Shown: positions 14,400-21,162 of the stretch, one piece after another
How positions within the stretch are numbered: position 1 is the stretch's first letter
Layout of the letters: each line of letters begins with the position of its first letter
NCBI RefSeq assembly: GCF_937919355.1
Contig: NZ_CALFSA010000085.1
Span: 1 to 21,162 of the forward strand
Direction: 5' to 3'
Source of the DNA: an uncultured Methanofollis sp.
GTDB taxonomy: Archaea > Halobacteriota > Methanomicrobia > Methanomicrobiales > Methanofollaceae
DNA: 21,162 nucleotides
Notes under the pieces: generated by a model
The model's input: the letters and a program-made list of their open reading frames with translations, nothing else
What the model was told of the DNA's origin: nothing
Databases searched by the model: none
Made by a program: the position numbers and the translations under genes

Positions 14400-15337
14400 A
14401 CGGTCCCTTCATCATCTTCGCACTGCTGAACGTCGGGTTTGTCCTCCTGATCTCACCGCTCTTCATGAGCCTGATCAAGAAGGTGAAGGCCCGGGCGCAG
14501 GGGCGGTGCGGACCTGGCCTCTTCCAGACGTACTATACCATCGCCAAACTTCTCAGGAAGGAGACGGTCTACTCCTCGGCCTCCTCGTGGGTCATGCGGG
14601 TCACCCCGTACGTCTGCCTGAGCATGGCCGTCGTTGCGGCGCTGTTCGTACCCCTGCTGTATGTCCCCGAACCGGTGGCCGGAATCGGGAACGTCATCCT
14701 CTTCCTCTACCTGCTGGGAATTGCCAGGTTCTTTATGGCGCTCTCTGGCCTTGACGCCGGAAGCGCTTTCGGGGGGATTGGCTCCTCGCGGGAGATGAGC
14801 CTTGCGGCCGTCATCGAACCGACTTCCATCGTCGTCCTGGCGGCGCTCGCCGTCGTGGCCCGGTCCCTGAACTTCCTTGAAATTGCGCGGGACTCTGCGG
14901 GTATGCTCTTCCCGGTGTCGGCGACGATGATCCTCATCGGCGTTTCGCTTTTCATCATCCTGATCGTCGAGACCGGCCGGATACCTGTCGATAACCCGGA
15001 GACCCACCTCGAACTGACAATGGTGCATGAAGCCATGGTCCTCGAGCAGTCGGGAAGAAACCTGGCGATGATAGAATACGCCGGCGCCATCAAGCAGACG
15101 CTCCTCATCGCCATCCTGGTGCTGGTGCTGATGCCCTTCGGACTCGTGACCGAACTCTCGGTGGCTGGCGTCCTCTTCGCCATGGCCCTCTTTGTGGTGA
15201 AGGGATCGGTCATCTCGGTGATCATCGGCCTCTTTGAGTCCTCGATGGCGAAAATGCGGCTGTTCTCTCTCCCCAACCTCTTCATCATCGCCTTCTTCTT
15301 CTCAGTACTCACGATCTTCATCGAGGTGTTTGCATGA
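14396..15337 (+). CDS. HyfC/HycD-like (NuoH-family) membrane subunit
   Basis: Encodes 313 aa with about eight membrane helices. NuoH-family subunits anchor the peripheral arm and form the entry of the ion path. The GRCGP loop is at residues 36-40, GLDAGSAFGGIGSSREM at 118-134, and the signature ETGRIPVDNPETHLELTM at 192-209, followed by VHEAMVLEQSG. The acidic E-channel residues (Asp120, Glu133, Glu141, Glu192, Asp199, Glu206, Glu212) are all present, so nothing here looks degenerate. The ATG at 14396 overlaps the previous stop by 4 bp and has GGGGTGG upstream; the open frame nine nucleotides earlier is less likely. Confidence 0.93.
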   Translation: MNGPFIIFALLNVGFVLLISPLFMSLIKKVKARAQGRCGPGLFQTYYTIAKLLRKETVYSSASSWVMRVTPYVCLSMAVVAALFVPLLYVPEPVAGIGNVILFLYLLGIARFFMALSGLDAGSAFGGIGSSREMSLAAVIEPTSIVVLAALAVVARSLNFLEIARDSAGMLFPVSATMILIGVSLFIILIVETGRIPVDNPETHLELTMVHEAMVLEQSGRNLAMIEYAGAIKQTLLIAILVLVLMPFGLVTELSVAGVLFAMALFVVKGSVISVIIGLFESSMAKMRLFSLPNLFIIAFFFSVLTIFIEVFA

Positions 15338-16032
15338 CCGACGTCTCCTTCGTCGACGGCCTTGTCAGGTTCATCTTCGTTGCGGTCCTCATCACGGCCG
15401 CCTTCCTGCTCTCGACCAGGTCGCTCCCCTCCCTGCTCCGGACCTACCAGTTGCAGTCGCTCCTGCTGGCAATGCTCGCGGTGGTCTTCTCCTTCGTGGA
15501 AGGGAGTGCGGTCCTCCTGTGGATAGCCATTCTCACGGTCGTGAGCAAGGTGCTCGTCATCCCGTACTTCATCGGAGAGATCCAGGAACGGATCAGCATC
15601 CGCCGCGACCTGGAGTTCCACTACCTGGCGCCCGCAAGCTCGATACTGGTCTCCATAGCGCTGATCATCGGCGTCTACCTCTCTCTCGGCAACATCCTGT
15701 CGTCAGCCTATGCAAAGGTCGAGCCGATATTCTTCATCGGCGCCGTCATCGGGATCTCGCTGATGCTGATGGGGATGCTCGTCATCTTCTCGAGGACGAA
15801 GGCCATCACCAAGGTGCTCGGCTTCCTCTCGATGGAGAACGGCGTCCTTCTCTTCGGGATCTGCGTCACCGAACTCCCGTTCATCATAGAAGTCATGATC
15901 ATGATCGACCTCATCATCCTGATACTCCTGACAACAATCCTGACTGTCGGTATCGATTCCACCATTGAAGCCTATAACGAGAAAGTCAGACAGTATTCGC
16001 TCTGGACCGTGCGGGAGGAGGATGCGCCATGA
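15334..16032 (+). CDS. HyfE-like membrane subunit
   Basis: Encodes 232 aa with about six to seven membrane helices, matching the HyfE length. The C-terminal half resembles NuoK: KVLGFLSMENGVLLFG carries Glu168 at the position of the conserved NuoK membrane glutamate, and a second membrane acid, Glu186, lies in PFIIEVMIMIDL. The N-terminal half has Glu56 in FSFVEGSAVLLW and a charged loop IGEIQERISIRRDLEF. HyfE proteins occur only with HyfB/HyfF-type modules in group-4 hydrogenases and Ehr complexes. Both ends overlap neighbours by ATGA, so translation is probably coupled. Assignment rests on size, position and the NuoK-like motif. Confidence 0.87.
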   Translation: MTDVSFVDGLVRFIFVAVLITAAFLLSTRSLPSLLRTYQLQSLLLAMLAVVFSFVEGSAVLLWIAILTVVSKVLVIPYFIGEIQERISIRRDLEFHYLAPASSILVSIALIIGVYLSLGNILSSAYAKVEPIFFIGAVIGISLMLMGMLVIFSRTKAITKVLGFLSMENGVLLFGICVTELPFIIEVMIMIDLIILILLTTILTVGIDSTIEAYNEKVRQYSLWTVREEDAP

Positions 16033-17513
16033 TCCTTTCCGCCTACCCGCTCATTGTGGTCGCCGCGATCATCGGTTTCGTGCTGATACCGTCCCGCCGC
16101 ATCCTGCATCTCCTCGCCGCCGTCGAAAGTGCCGCGTTCCTCGTCGTGACGGGCGTCCTCATACTGACCGTACCCCTGCCCGCGACCGACCTCGGTCCCT
16201 GGAACGGGATCTTCTTCGCGGACCATTTCGGGGTTTTCCTGGCCGTCGTCTCCGGCGTTGTCTTCTTCTTCGCAAGTCTCTATGCTGGGGGATACACCGA
16301 GCGGCTGATGGAGACCGGCGAACTCAACCCGAATCGTCTCAGGCTCTTCTATAGTGGTCTTGCGCTTCTCCAGCTCTTCGTTACCCTGGCGTTCTTTGCT
16401 GATAACCTGGGGCTTTTCTGGATACTCGCCGAACTGACGACGGTATTCTCAGCCCTGCTCGTGGCGATCCTGGCGGCGCGGGAGAACATCGACGCCGCAC
16501 TGAAGTATATTTTCATCGCCTCCGTCGCGATGCTCTTCTCGTTTGCCGGCGTCATCTTCGTCTTCGAAGCAGCGCGGATCACCCTCGGCGAAGGGACGCT
16601 TACCTGGACGGTGTTGGTGCAGCACGCTTCCTCCTTCCCGCCGACCCTGCTCTTTGCCGCCTTCGTCTTCCTCTTCATCGGGTTCGCCGCCAAATCGGGT
16701 GTCGTCCCGTTCCACACCTGGCTTCCCGACGCCCATTCCAAGGCGCCGTCGGCCGTGAGCGCCATCCTCTCGGGCGCTCTGTTAAATGTCGGGATCTACG
16801 GGATCATCAGGGCCTACTCCCTCGTCCACCAGACCCCGTTCGCGGAGAAGGCCTCCCTGATCCTCTTTGTATCCGGTTTCCTCTCGGTCGGCGTTGCGTC
16901 CCTTGCGATGCTCTACCAGACGAACCTCAAGAAACTCATCGCCTTCTCGAGTATCGAGAACATGGGTCTCATCCTCCTCGGCATCGGTGTCGGGTCGCCG
17001 GTCGCGCTGTTCTGGGTGGTCATCCACATGCTCGCGCACTCGCTGACGAAGGCGGCGCTCTTCCTCTCGGCGGGAGTTCTTCACCGGCAGTACCGGAGCC
17101 ACGAACCCGGGGCCGACGATCAGATCGTCGATGTCTTCGACCTGCAGCCCACGGCCGCCTGGGGCGTGATCGTCGGCACCCTTGCCATTGTCGGAATGCC
17201 GCCGTTCCCGATCTTCTACACGAAGTTTTTCCTGCTTACCCAGGTTGCGACTGTCTCACCCTGGCTCCTTGCGGCGACGCTTGTGCTGATCATGATCGCG
17301 GTCGCAGGCATGGCACGGTTCCTGATCCGTGAGTTCTCGGCCAGGTCGGAGGCGAACGTCCAGCAGCCGCACCGCTACATCGTCCCGCTCGGGATGCGCC
17401 TGTCCTTTGTCCTGCTCATCGTCATTGTCACGGTCCAGGGCCTCTGGTTCCCGGTGCAGGAGATTGCGGTGATCTCGCAGATTGTCGCAGAGCTCGGTTT
17501 TGGGGGTGTCTGA
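16029..17513 (+). CDS. HyfF-like (NuoN/MrpD-family) membrane subunit
   Basis: Encodes 494 aa with about fourteen membrane helices, the second antiporter-like subunit. Ion-path residues are Glu135 in FWILAELTTVF (TM5), Lys222 in GFAAKSGVVPFHTWLPDAH (TM7) and the Lys of HMLAHSLTKAALFLS. The TM8 position that is Lys257 in the HyfB-like partner is Asn253 here (SGALLNVGIYG). I recall Asn at this place in other HyfF proteins, so it may be normal. It starts with a 4-bp ATGA overlap and is followed 1 bp later by the large-subunit GTG. Confidence 0.92.
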   Translation: MILSAYPLIVVAAIIGFVLIPSRRILHLLAAVESAAFLVVTGVLILTVPLPATDLGPWNGIFFADHFGVFLAVVSGVVFFFASLYAGGYTERLMETGELNPNRLRLFYSGLALLQLFVTLAFFADNLGLFWILAELTTVFSALLVAILAARENIDAALKYIFIASVAMLFSFAGVIFVFEAARITLGEGTLTWTVLVQHASSFPPTLLFAAFVFLFIGFAAKSGVVPFHTWLPDAHSKAPSAVSAILSGALLNVGIYGIIRAYSLVHQTPFAEKASLILFVSGFLSVGVASLAMLYQTNLKKLIAFSSIENMGLILLGIGVGSPVALFWVVIHMLAHSLTKAALFLSAGVLHRQYRSHEPGADDQIVDVFDLQPTAAWGVIVGTLAIVGMPPFPIFYTKFFLLTQVATVSPWLLAATLVLIMIAVAGMARFLIREFSARSEANVQQPHRYIVPLGMRLSFVLLIVIVTVQGLWFPVQEIAVISQIVAELGFGGV

Positions 17514-17514
17514 C

Positions 17515-19095
17515 GTGACGGAAGGAGAGATGTTCGCCGAGATCGAGGCACTGAAACCCGGCACTGTCCCTGGACTGGTCCGGCCGGGAGAGATATCAGT
17601 CAGGATCACGCCCGGGGATATTGTTCCGTTCTGCCGTTCTGCCGCTGAAAGAGGCTTCGAACTTGTCGACCTCACCTGCGTCGAGGGGTTTGACCGGGAG
17701 GGACGGGCCAGCCTGTTCTACTGCATGGAAAAGCGGGGCATGCCGGAGGTCCTCACGCTTGTGTGTACTCTTGAAGACGAATCGGCTCCGTCCGTTGACT
17801 GCATATTTTCGTCGGCGTCGTGGTATGAGCGGAAGATCCGGGACCTCTTCGGAGTCGATTTCCCGGATGCGTTCGACAGAAGGAGGCTCGTCCTCCACGA
17901 GTGTTACCCTGAGGGTTTCCACCCGCTGAGAAAATCGGTCCCGAACAGGCCATTCTCGCCGAGGACCGCCATCCCGCCGGAGGAGGAGTACAGGTTCATG
18001 CCGGTCGAGGGGAAAGGCGTGTACCAGGTCCCGGTCGGGCCGGTGCACGCGGGGATCATCGAACCCGGCCACTTCAGGTTCAGCGTGATCGGGGAGACGG
18101 TCGCGAACCTTGAGGTGCGGATGTTCTACAAGCACCGGGGGATAGAGAAACTCGCCGAGGGGAAGAGGCCTGAAGAGTGCGTCGCCGTCGCCGAAGCGGT
18201 CAGCGGCGACGAAAGTGTCGCGAACGCCCTCGGGTTCTCGCTTGCGGTCGAAAAGATCGCGGGGATCGCTGTCCCCGACCGTGCGGAGTATCTCAGGACG
18301 ATCTATGCCGAACTCGAACGTATTCACTCCCATCTCGGGGATCTGGCCGGGATGCTTGTGGACGTCGCCTACCCTGTCGGTGCAAGTCGTTTCACGGTGC
18401 TCCGCGAGGAGGTCTTCCGCCTCGACCGGGACCTGACCGGGTCGCGGTTCATGAGGGGCGCTGTCAGGATCGGCGGGGTGGGCTTTGACCCTTCGCGCGA
18501 CCAGATCCGGGGCCTTTCCTGTTTCCTGTCCGATGTGCAGGAAAGGTTCAGGGACCCGCTGAAGGTTGTTCTTGCCTCGCCGACGGTCATCGACCGTTTT
18601 GCGACGACAGGTTTTGTCGAGCCGCGGTTCATCCGCCCGCTCCACCTCACCGGTCCCACTGCCCGTTCGTCGGGAGCGGACTGCGACGTCCGCCGGGACC
18701 ACCCGTACGGTGCCTACGCCGATATCGCTCCGCCGGTGCGGGTGCTCGACGCCGGGGACGTGCTCGCCCGGTTCAGCCTGAAGGCATCAGAAGTGATGGA
18801 CTCGCTCTCGATGATCCGGACGTGCCTCGAGCACCTGCCTGACGGTCCGGTGATCGCGGAGGCGGAGGGCGGCGGCGTGCCTGACGGGTATGCCTACGGG
18901 ATGGTCGAATCGGCCCGCGGGCAGAATGTCCACCTGGTCCGGGTGAGGGACGGCAGGATCGACCGATACTCGGTCAGGACCGCATCCTTCTGCAACTGGC
19001 AGGTGATCCAGCACGCCGTGATGGGAAACATCGTGGCAGACTTCCCGGTGATAAACAAGAGCCTCAACCTCTCGTACGCCGGGACCGATCTCTGA
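17515..19095 (+). CDS. HyfG/HycE-like (NuoC-NuoD fusion) large subunit lacking the NiFe site
   Basis: Encodes 526 aa from the GTG at 17515. Residues 1-150 are a NuoC (30-kDa) domain with WYERKIRDLFGVDFPDAFDR and LHECYPEGFHPLRK. Residues 158-526 are the NuoD/hydrogenase large-subunit fold (VPVGPVHAGIIEPGHFRFS, MFYKHRGIEKL, ELERIHSHLGDLAG). The nickel ligands are gone. The L1 motif RVCGICxxxH aligns, without gaps, to AVS230-G-D-E233-SVAN. The C-terminal L2 motif DPCYSCTDR aligns to N518-L-S520-Y-A-G523-T-D-L, where the protein stops. It cannot be a [NiFe] hydrogenase by known chemistry. The closest known class is the Ehr complexes. The GTG start follows GGGGGTG and the previous stop directly. 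Confidence 0.92.
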   Translation: MTEGEMFAEIEALKPGTVPGLVRPGEISVRITPGDIVPFCRSAAERGFELVDLTCVEGFDREGRASLFYCMEKRGMPEVLTLVCTLEDESAPSVDCIFSSASWYERKIRDLFGVDFPDAFDRRRLVLHECYPEGFHPLRKSVPNRPFSPRTAIPPEEEYRFMPVEGKGVYQVPVGPVHAGIIEPGHFRFSVIGETVANLEVRMFYKHRGIEKLAEGKRPEECVAVAEAVSGDESVANALGFSLAVEKIAGIAVPDRAEYLRTIYAELERIHSHLGDLAGMLVDVAYPVGASRFTVLREEVFRLDRDLTGSRFMRGAVRIGGVGFDPSRDQIRGLSCFLSDVQERFRDPLKVVLASPTVIDRFATTGFVEPRFIRPLHLTGPTARSSGADCDVRRDHPYGAYADIAPPVRVLDAGDVLARFSLKASEVMDSLSMIRTCLEHLPDGPVIAEAEGGGVPDGYAYGMVESARGQNVHLVRVRDGRIDRYSVRTASFCNWQVIQHAVMGNIVADFPVINKSLNLSYAGTDL

Positions 19096-19105
19096 GGTGA
19101 CGACA

Positions 19106-19609
19106 ATGCTACCTGTATTCAAGAATATCATCTCACGGAAAAAGACCGAAGATATTTCCCTGCACGACCCCGAGTTCGAGGCAATCGGCAGGGACCTGAA
19201 GGCGGCGGTCGATGCACGGATGAGGCGGAGCCTCGCCATCCGCGAACTCGATTCCGGGAGCGACAACGCGACCGAGATTGAGATAAACCTGCTCTCGTCT
19301 CCGCATTATGATGTGGAGCGGTTCGGCATCTCGTTCGTCGCGTCGCCCAGGCACGCGGACCTCCTCCTCGTCACCGGCGCCGTGACGCGGAACATGGAGG
19401 TTGCGGTGAGGAAGACGTACGAGGCGATGCCGGCCCCGAAGTACGTCATCGCGGTCGGAGACGATGCCTGCGACGGCGGGATATACCGGGGGACGTACGC
19501 GGTCCTCGGCGGGGTCGAGGCCGTCCTCCCTGTCGACCTGAAGATCCCGGGCAACCCGCCCGGACCGATCGATATCCTGCGGGGGATACACGCGCTGATG
19601 ACCGGGTGA
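19106..19609 (+). CDS. HyfI/HycG-like (NuoB-family) small subunit lacking all cluster cysteines
   Basis: Encodes 167 aa from the ATG at 19106, which has GAGGTGA 5 nt upstream; the GTG at 19097 is less likely. The fold is clear: PHYDVERFGISFVASPRHAD, LLLVTGAVTRNME, APKYVIAVGD and GGVEAVLPVDLKIPG follow NuoB and group-4 small subunits position by position. The four ligands of the proximal [4Fe-4S] cluster are all replaced: GSCNGC becomes GSD53-N-A-T56, GDCA becomes GD-D120-A, and PGCPP becomes PG-N150-PP. The only cysteine is Cys122. It therefore cannot hold the N2-type cluster. It is the last gene of the operon; no ferredoxin-like subunit follows. Confidence 0.9.
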   Translation: MLPVFKNIISRKKTEDISLHDPEFEAIGRDLKAAVDARMRRSLAIRELDSGSDNATEIEINLLSSPHYDVERFGISFVASPRHADLLLVTGAVTRNMEVAVRKTYEAMPAPKYVIAVGDDACDGGIYRGTYAVLGGVEAVLPVDLKIPGNPPGPIDILRGIHALMTG

Positions 19610-19922
19610 ACGGAAGGGGGGAGCGGGATTCCGGCGGTGAGTCTCCCACAGGTATTCTCACGCGAGGGTATCCACTGAACCAGGAGAAGGTATCGTTTTT
19701 GTGTGGTGAGATGGATTCCTCTGCCTCATCTCATCATGCGTGGAACCGACAGCACCGGCATCATCCATCGATGACGGGAAGATTTCCACCCCACGTTTGC
19801 GCGGGCCGGCGGGGCGATCCGAATCCGTGCGGAGAAGGGAATAGAGAAAGTGGCAGGACGAGCGAAAGAAACCCTATCGACAGACCTGATCCCGAAACCC
19901 GAACGCACATCAAAAACAGTTA
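19610..19922. other. Intergenic region after the complex-I-like operon
   Basis: About 310 bp with no gene I can support. A short T-run (GTTTTTGTG near 19693-19701) could end the operon transcript. A plus-strand open frame crosses the region but runs antisense into tRNA-Ala and has no recognisable features. Confidence 0.4.
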
Positions 19923-19994
19923 TGGACCGAGCGGGAATTGAACCCGCGGCCTCTTCCATGCCAAGGAAGCGATCTTCCCCTGATCTATCGGCCC
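19923..19994 (-). tRNA. tRNA-Ala (anticodon GGC)
   Basis: The minus strand folds into a 72-nt cloverleaf. The acceptor stem GGGCCGA pairs with TCGGTCC (one G-U), discriminator A, no encoded CCA. The anticodon stem CTTCC/GGAAG encloses TTGGCAT, giving GGC. The T arm is GCGGG-TTCAATT-CCCGC. It stands alone and is antisense to the flanking genes. Confidence 0.95.
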
Positions 19995-20023
19995 AGTGCT
20001 ACCTCATATTGTTGAACGTGATC

Positions 20024-20033
20024 CCATAATAAA
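20024..20033 (-). promoter_or_regulatory. TATA-like box of tRNA-Ala
   Basis: Minus-strand TTTATTATGG is centred about 35 bp upstream of the mature tRNA 5' end, fitting a transcription start near 20003 and a short 5' leader removed by RNase P. Confidence 0.45.
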
Positions 20034-20175
20034 GATTGGGCCCGACCACTCCCCGAACTCTCCCTCGTGCGGTCACAGAGGCGGGAGAGCACACCGCCCC
20101 GCGCATCATCCGCTGTCCGGGCGCACCCCCTCTCCCGACCATACCTTCAATTGCGGTCGATGAAAAACTCTACGT

Positions 20176-20775
20176 ATGCAAATCCCCGACTCTTTTCGAG
20201 GGCACCCTGCTGTTGATGAAGAGGGACCCTTTCATGAGACAGTTCCGGGAGGCGACGGCTACAGGAGGTTGAACCGGAAGTGCATGGTCTCGATGTACAT
20301 CGGGCATGCCATCTCATACGCCATACTCCTGGCGGGTTACCTCGTCCTGACGACTTTCTCGCAGGGCCTCCTGGGCCCCCACTACAGTCTCGTCCAATCC
20401 GCCGCCCAGGTGGTCCTCGCGGTCGCCCTGGTCTATATCGTGGCGGCCCCGCCGGTCTACTACGCCCGGTACAGGTACCAGATCACCGAGGACAGGGTGG
20501 ACGTCCGCTGCGGAGTCCTCGTGATACGCCACATCCTGGTGCCGATTGAACGGGTGCACCAAGTGGAAGTCTCCCGCGGCCCGATCGACACCATGCTCGG
20601 TCTCGCGGACGTCACCATCACCACCGCAGGCGGGGATGCGACCATCGAATACCTGGAGATCGCGGAGGCGGAGAAGGTCGCGGACCTGCTCAACAAACTG
20701 ATCGGCCGCATGCTCCAGGACAGGATCAAAACGGCCCCCGCCCCCGCCGACGCCGCCGGGCCTGCGGGCGAGTGA
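20176..20775 (+). CDS. Bacterial-PH-domain membrane protein (YdbS/DUF304-like)
   Basis: Encodes 199 aa. After a polar N-terminus come two membrane helices (MYIGHAISYAILLAGYLVL and a second one ending in AAPPVYYARYRYQ), then a bPH2 domain: YQITEDRVDVRCGVLVIRH, IPIERVHQVEVSRGPIDTML-type and GLADVTITTAGGDATIEYLE. This is the YdbS arrangement. Function is unknown; such proteins are usually found in pairs with a YdbT-like partner, as here (gap 36 bp). The C-terminus is Ala/Pro-rich. The ATG at 20176 has no clear ribosome binding site, so the exact start is uncertain. The 180 bp before it hold only the tRNA promoter. Confidence 0.85.
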   Translation: MQIPDSFRGHPAVDEEGPFHETVPGGDGYRRLNRKCMVSMYIGHAISYAILLAGYLVLTTFSQGLLGPHYSLVQSAAQVVLAVALVYIVAAPPVYYARYRYQITEDRVDVRCGVLVIRHILVPIERVHQVEVSRGPIDTMLGLADVTITTAGGDATIEYLEIAEAEKVADLLNKLIGRMLQDRIKTAPAPADAAGPAGE

Positions 20776-20811
20776 GTGAGGGGAGAAAGAGGAGACAGGG
20801 AGGAAAAAAGA

Positions 20812-21162
20812 GTGGAGAACCAGAACGGGTTACCCCCCACCGGGACAGACGCAGTATCATCTCCCGACCAGACCGCCGACGGTCTGCAGTGTGGACAGGA
20901 CGCCCCTGACGCGGACGACGGACGCACCGCCCCACAGGGCCATCCGTCTTCAGGGGAGAGGAGCATGGCCGGCGAAAAACTCAGGTGCCACCCCAGCGTC
21001 ATCCTGGAGAACTCGGTCAGGATGTTCTCCTCGGTCGTGGTGCTGCTGATTCTCCTCGGTGCATGGCTCGACATCACCGCGACACTGAGTTTACTCGTGC
21101 TCTCTCCTGTCGCGCTCCTGCTCTTCTACTACAGGCAGTGGAAGAGGACGACCATCCAGTTC
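20812..21162 (+). CDS. YdbT-like PH-domain membrane protein, N-terminal part (cut by window edge)
   Basis: An open frame runs from a GTG at 20812 to the right edge without a stop (117 codons seen). AGGGAGG lies about 8 nt before the GTG, a strong ribosome binding site. The first 51 residues are hydrophilic and Asp/Gly/Pro-rich (probably disordered). Then comes MAGEKLRCHPSVILENSVRM followed by two hydrophobic helices, the usual N-terminus of YdbT-like proteins. An ATG at 20965 behind GGGGAGAGGAG is a good alternative start that would drop the disordered leader. It lies 36 bp after the YdbS-like gene, so the two should be one operon. Confidence 0.72.
   Translation, partial: MENQNGLPPTGTDAVSSPDQTADGLQCGQDAPDADDGRTAPQGHPSSGERSMAGEKLRCHPSVILENSVRMFSSVVVLLILLGAWLDITATLSLLVLSPVALLLFYYRQWKRTTIQF

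Noticed and set aside
17515..19609. Annotation of the operon as a [NiFe] hydrogenase (Hyf/Hyc/Ech)
   Set aside because: The large subunit has no CxxC in L1 or L2 and the small subunit lacks all four cluster cysteines, so it cannot bind the NiFe centre or the proximal cluster.
19606..19941. Plus-strand open frame of 111 codons after the operon
   Set aside because: It runs antisense into tRNA-Ala, has no recognisable domain and no ribosome binding site.
1..21162. CRISPR arrays, insertion sequences, prophage genes or defence islands
   Set aside because: No regularly spaced repeats, transposase, integrase or phage-type genes were seen on either strand.

Overview
This window comes from a hydrogenotrophic methanogen. 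The left end carries methyl-coenzyme M reductase genes (mcrB, mcrD, mcrG and the first 22 codons of mcrA, all on the minus strand). The rest fits a GC-rich member of the Methanomicrobiales (Methanofollis/Methanoculleus type): archaeal tRNAs without encoded CCA, short AT-rich TATA-like promoters, frequent GTG/TTG starts, a CxxC-x17-CxxC mini-protein, an iron-sulfur flavoprotein and an archaeal-type UMP kinase. The genus is an inference; only the methanogen assignment is certain.

Layout, left to right. 1-2695: mcr operon, transcribed leftward, order B-D-G-A with no mcrC, preceded by a strong TATA-like element and a leader of about 110 nt. 2696-3281: an AT-rich gap of about 590 bp with several inverted repeats and no convincing gene. 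3282-4015: endonuclease III (nth) starting 5 nt after the 3' end of tRNA-Pro(TGG). 4071-4775: UMP kinase. 4881-6381: an AmrS-type radical SAM protein overlapping a Mut7-C PIN-like protein. 6368-7494: a short lipoprotein and an iron-sulfur flavoprotein. 7710-7886: the zinc-ribbon mini-protein. 8093-9907: a PiT phosphate transporter and its DUF47/PhoU-like partner. 10184-11464: a ThiC-family radical SAM enzyme. 11821-12429: a GNAT acetyltransferase. 12441-19609: a six-gene, tightly overlapping operon related to hydrogenase-4/complex I. 19923-19994: tRNA-Ala(GGC). 20176-21162: two bacterial-PH-domain (YdbS/YdbT-like) membrane proteins, the second cut by the window edge.

The most interesting locus is the six-gene complex-I-like operon (12441-19609). 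Its four membrane subunits (HyfB-, HyfC-, HyfE- and HyfF-like) keep the charged residues expected for ion translocation. Its two peripheral subunits have lost every cofactor ligand I can align: the large subunit has no Cys in the L1 or L2 nickel motifs, and the small subunit has replaced all four cysteines of the proximal [4Fe-4S] cluster with Asp, Thr, Asp and Asn. No ferredoxin-like subunit or hydrogenase maturation gene is encoded alongside. This looks like an Ehr-type (energy-converting-hydrogenase-related) complex taken to a fully redox-dead state: an ion-pumping module whose driving reaction is unknown. A GNAT acetyltransferase 11 bp upstream may belong to the same transcript.
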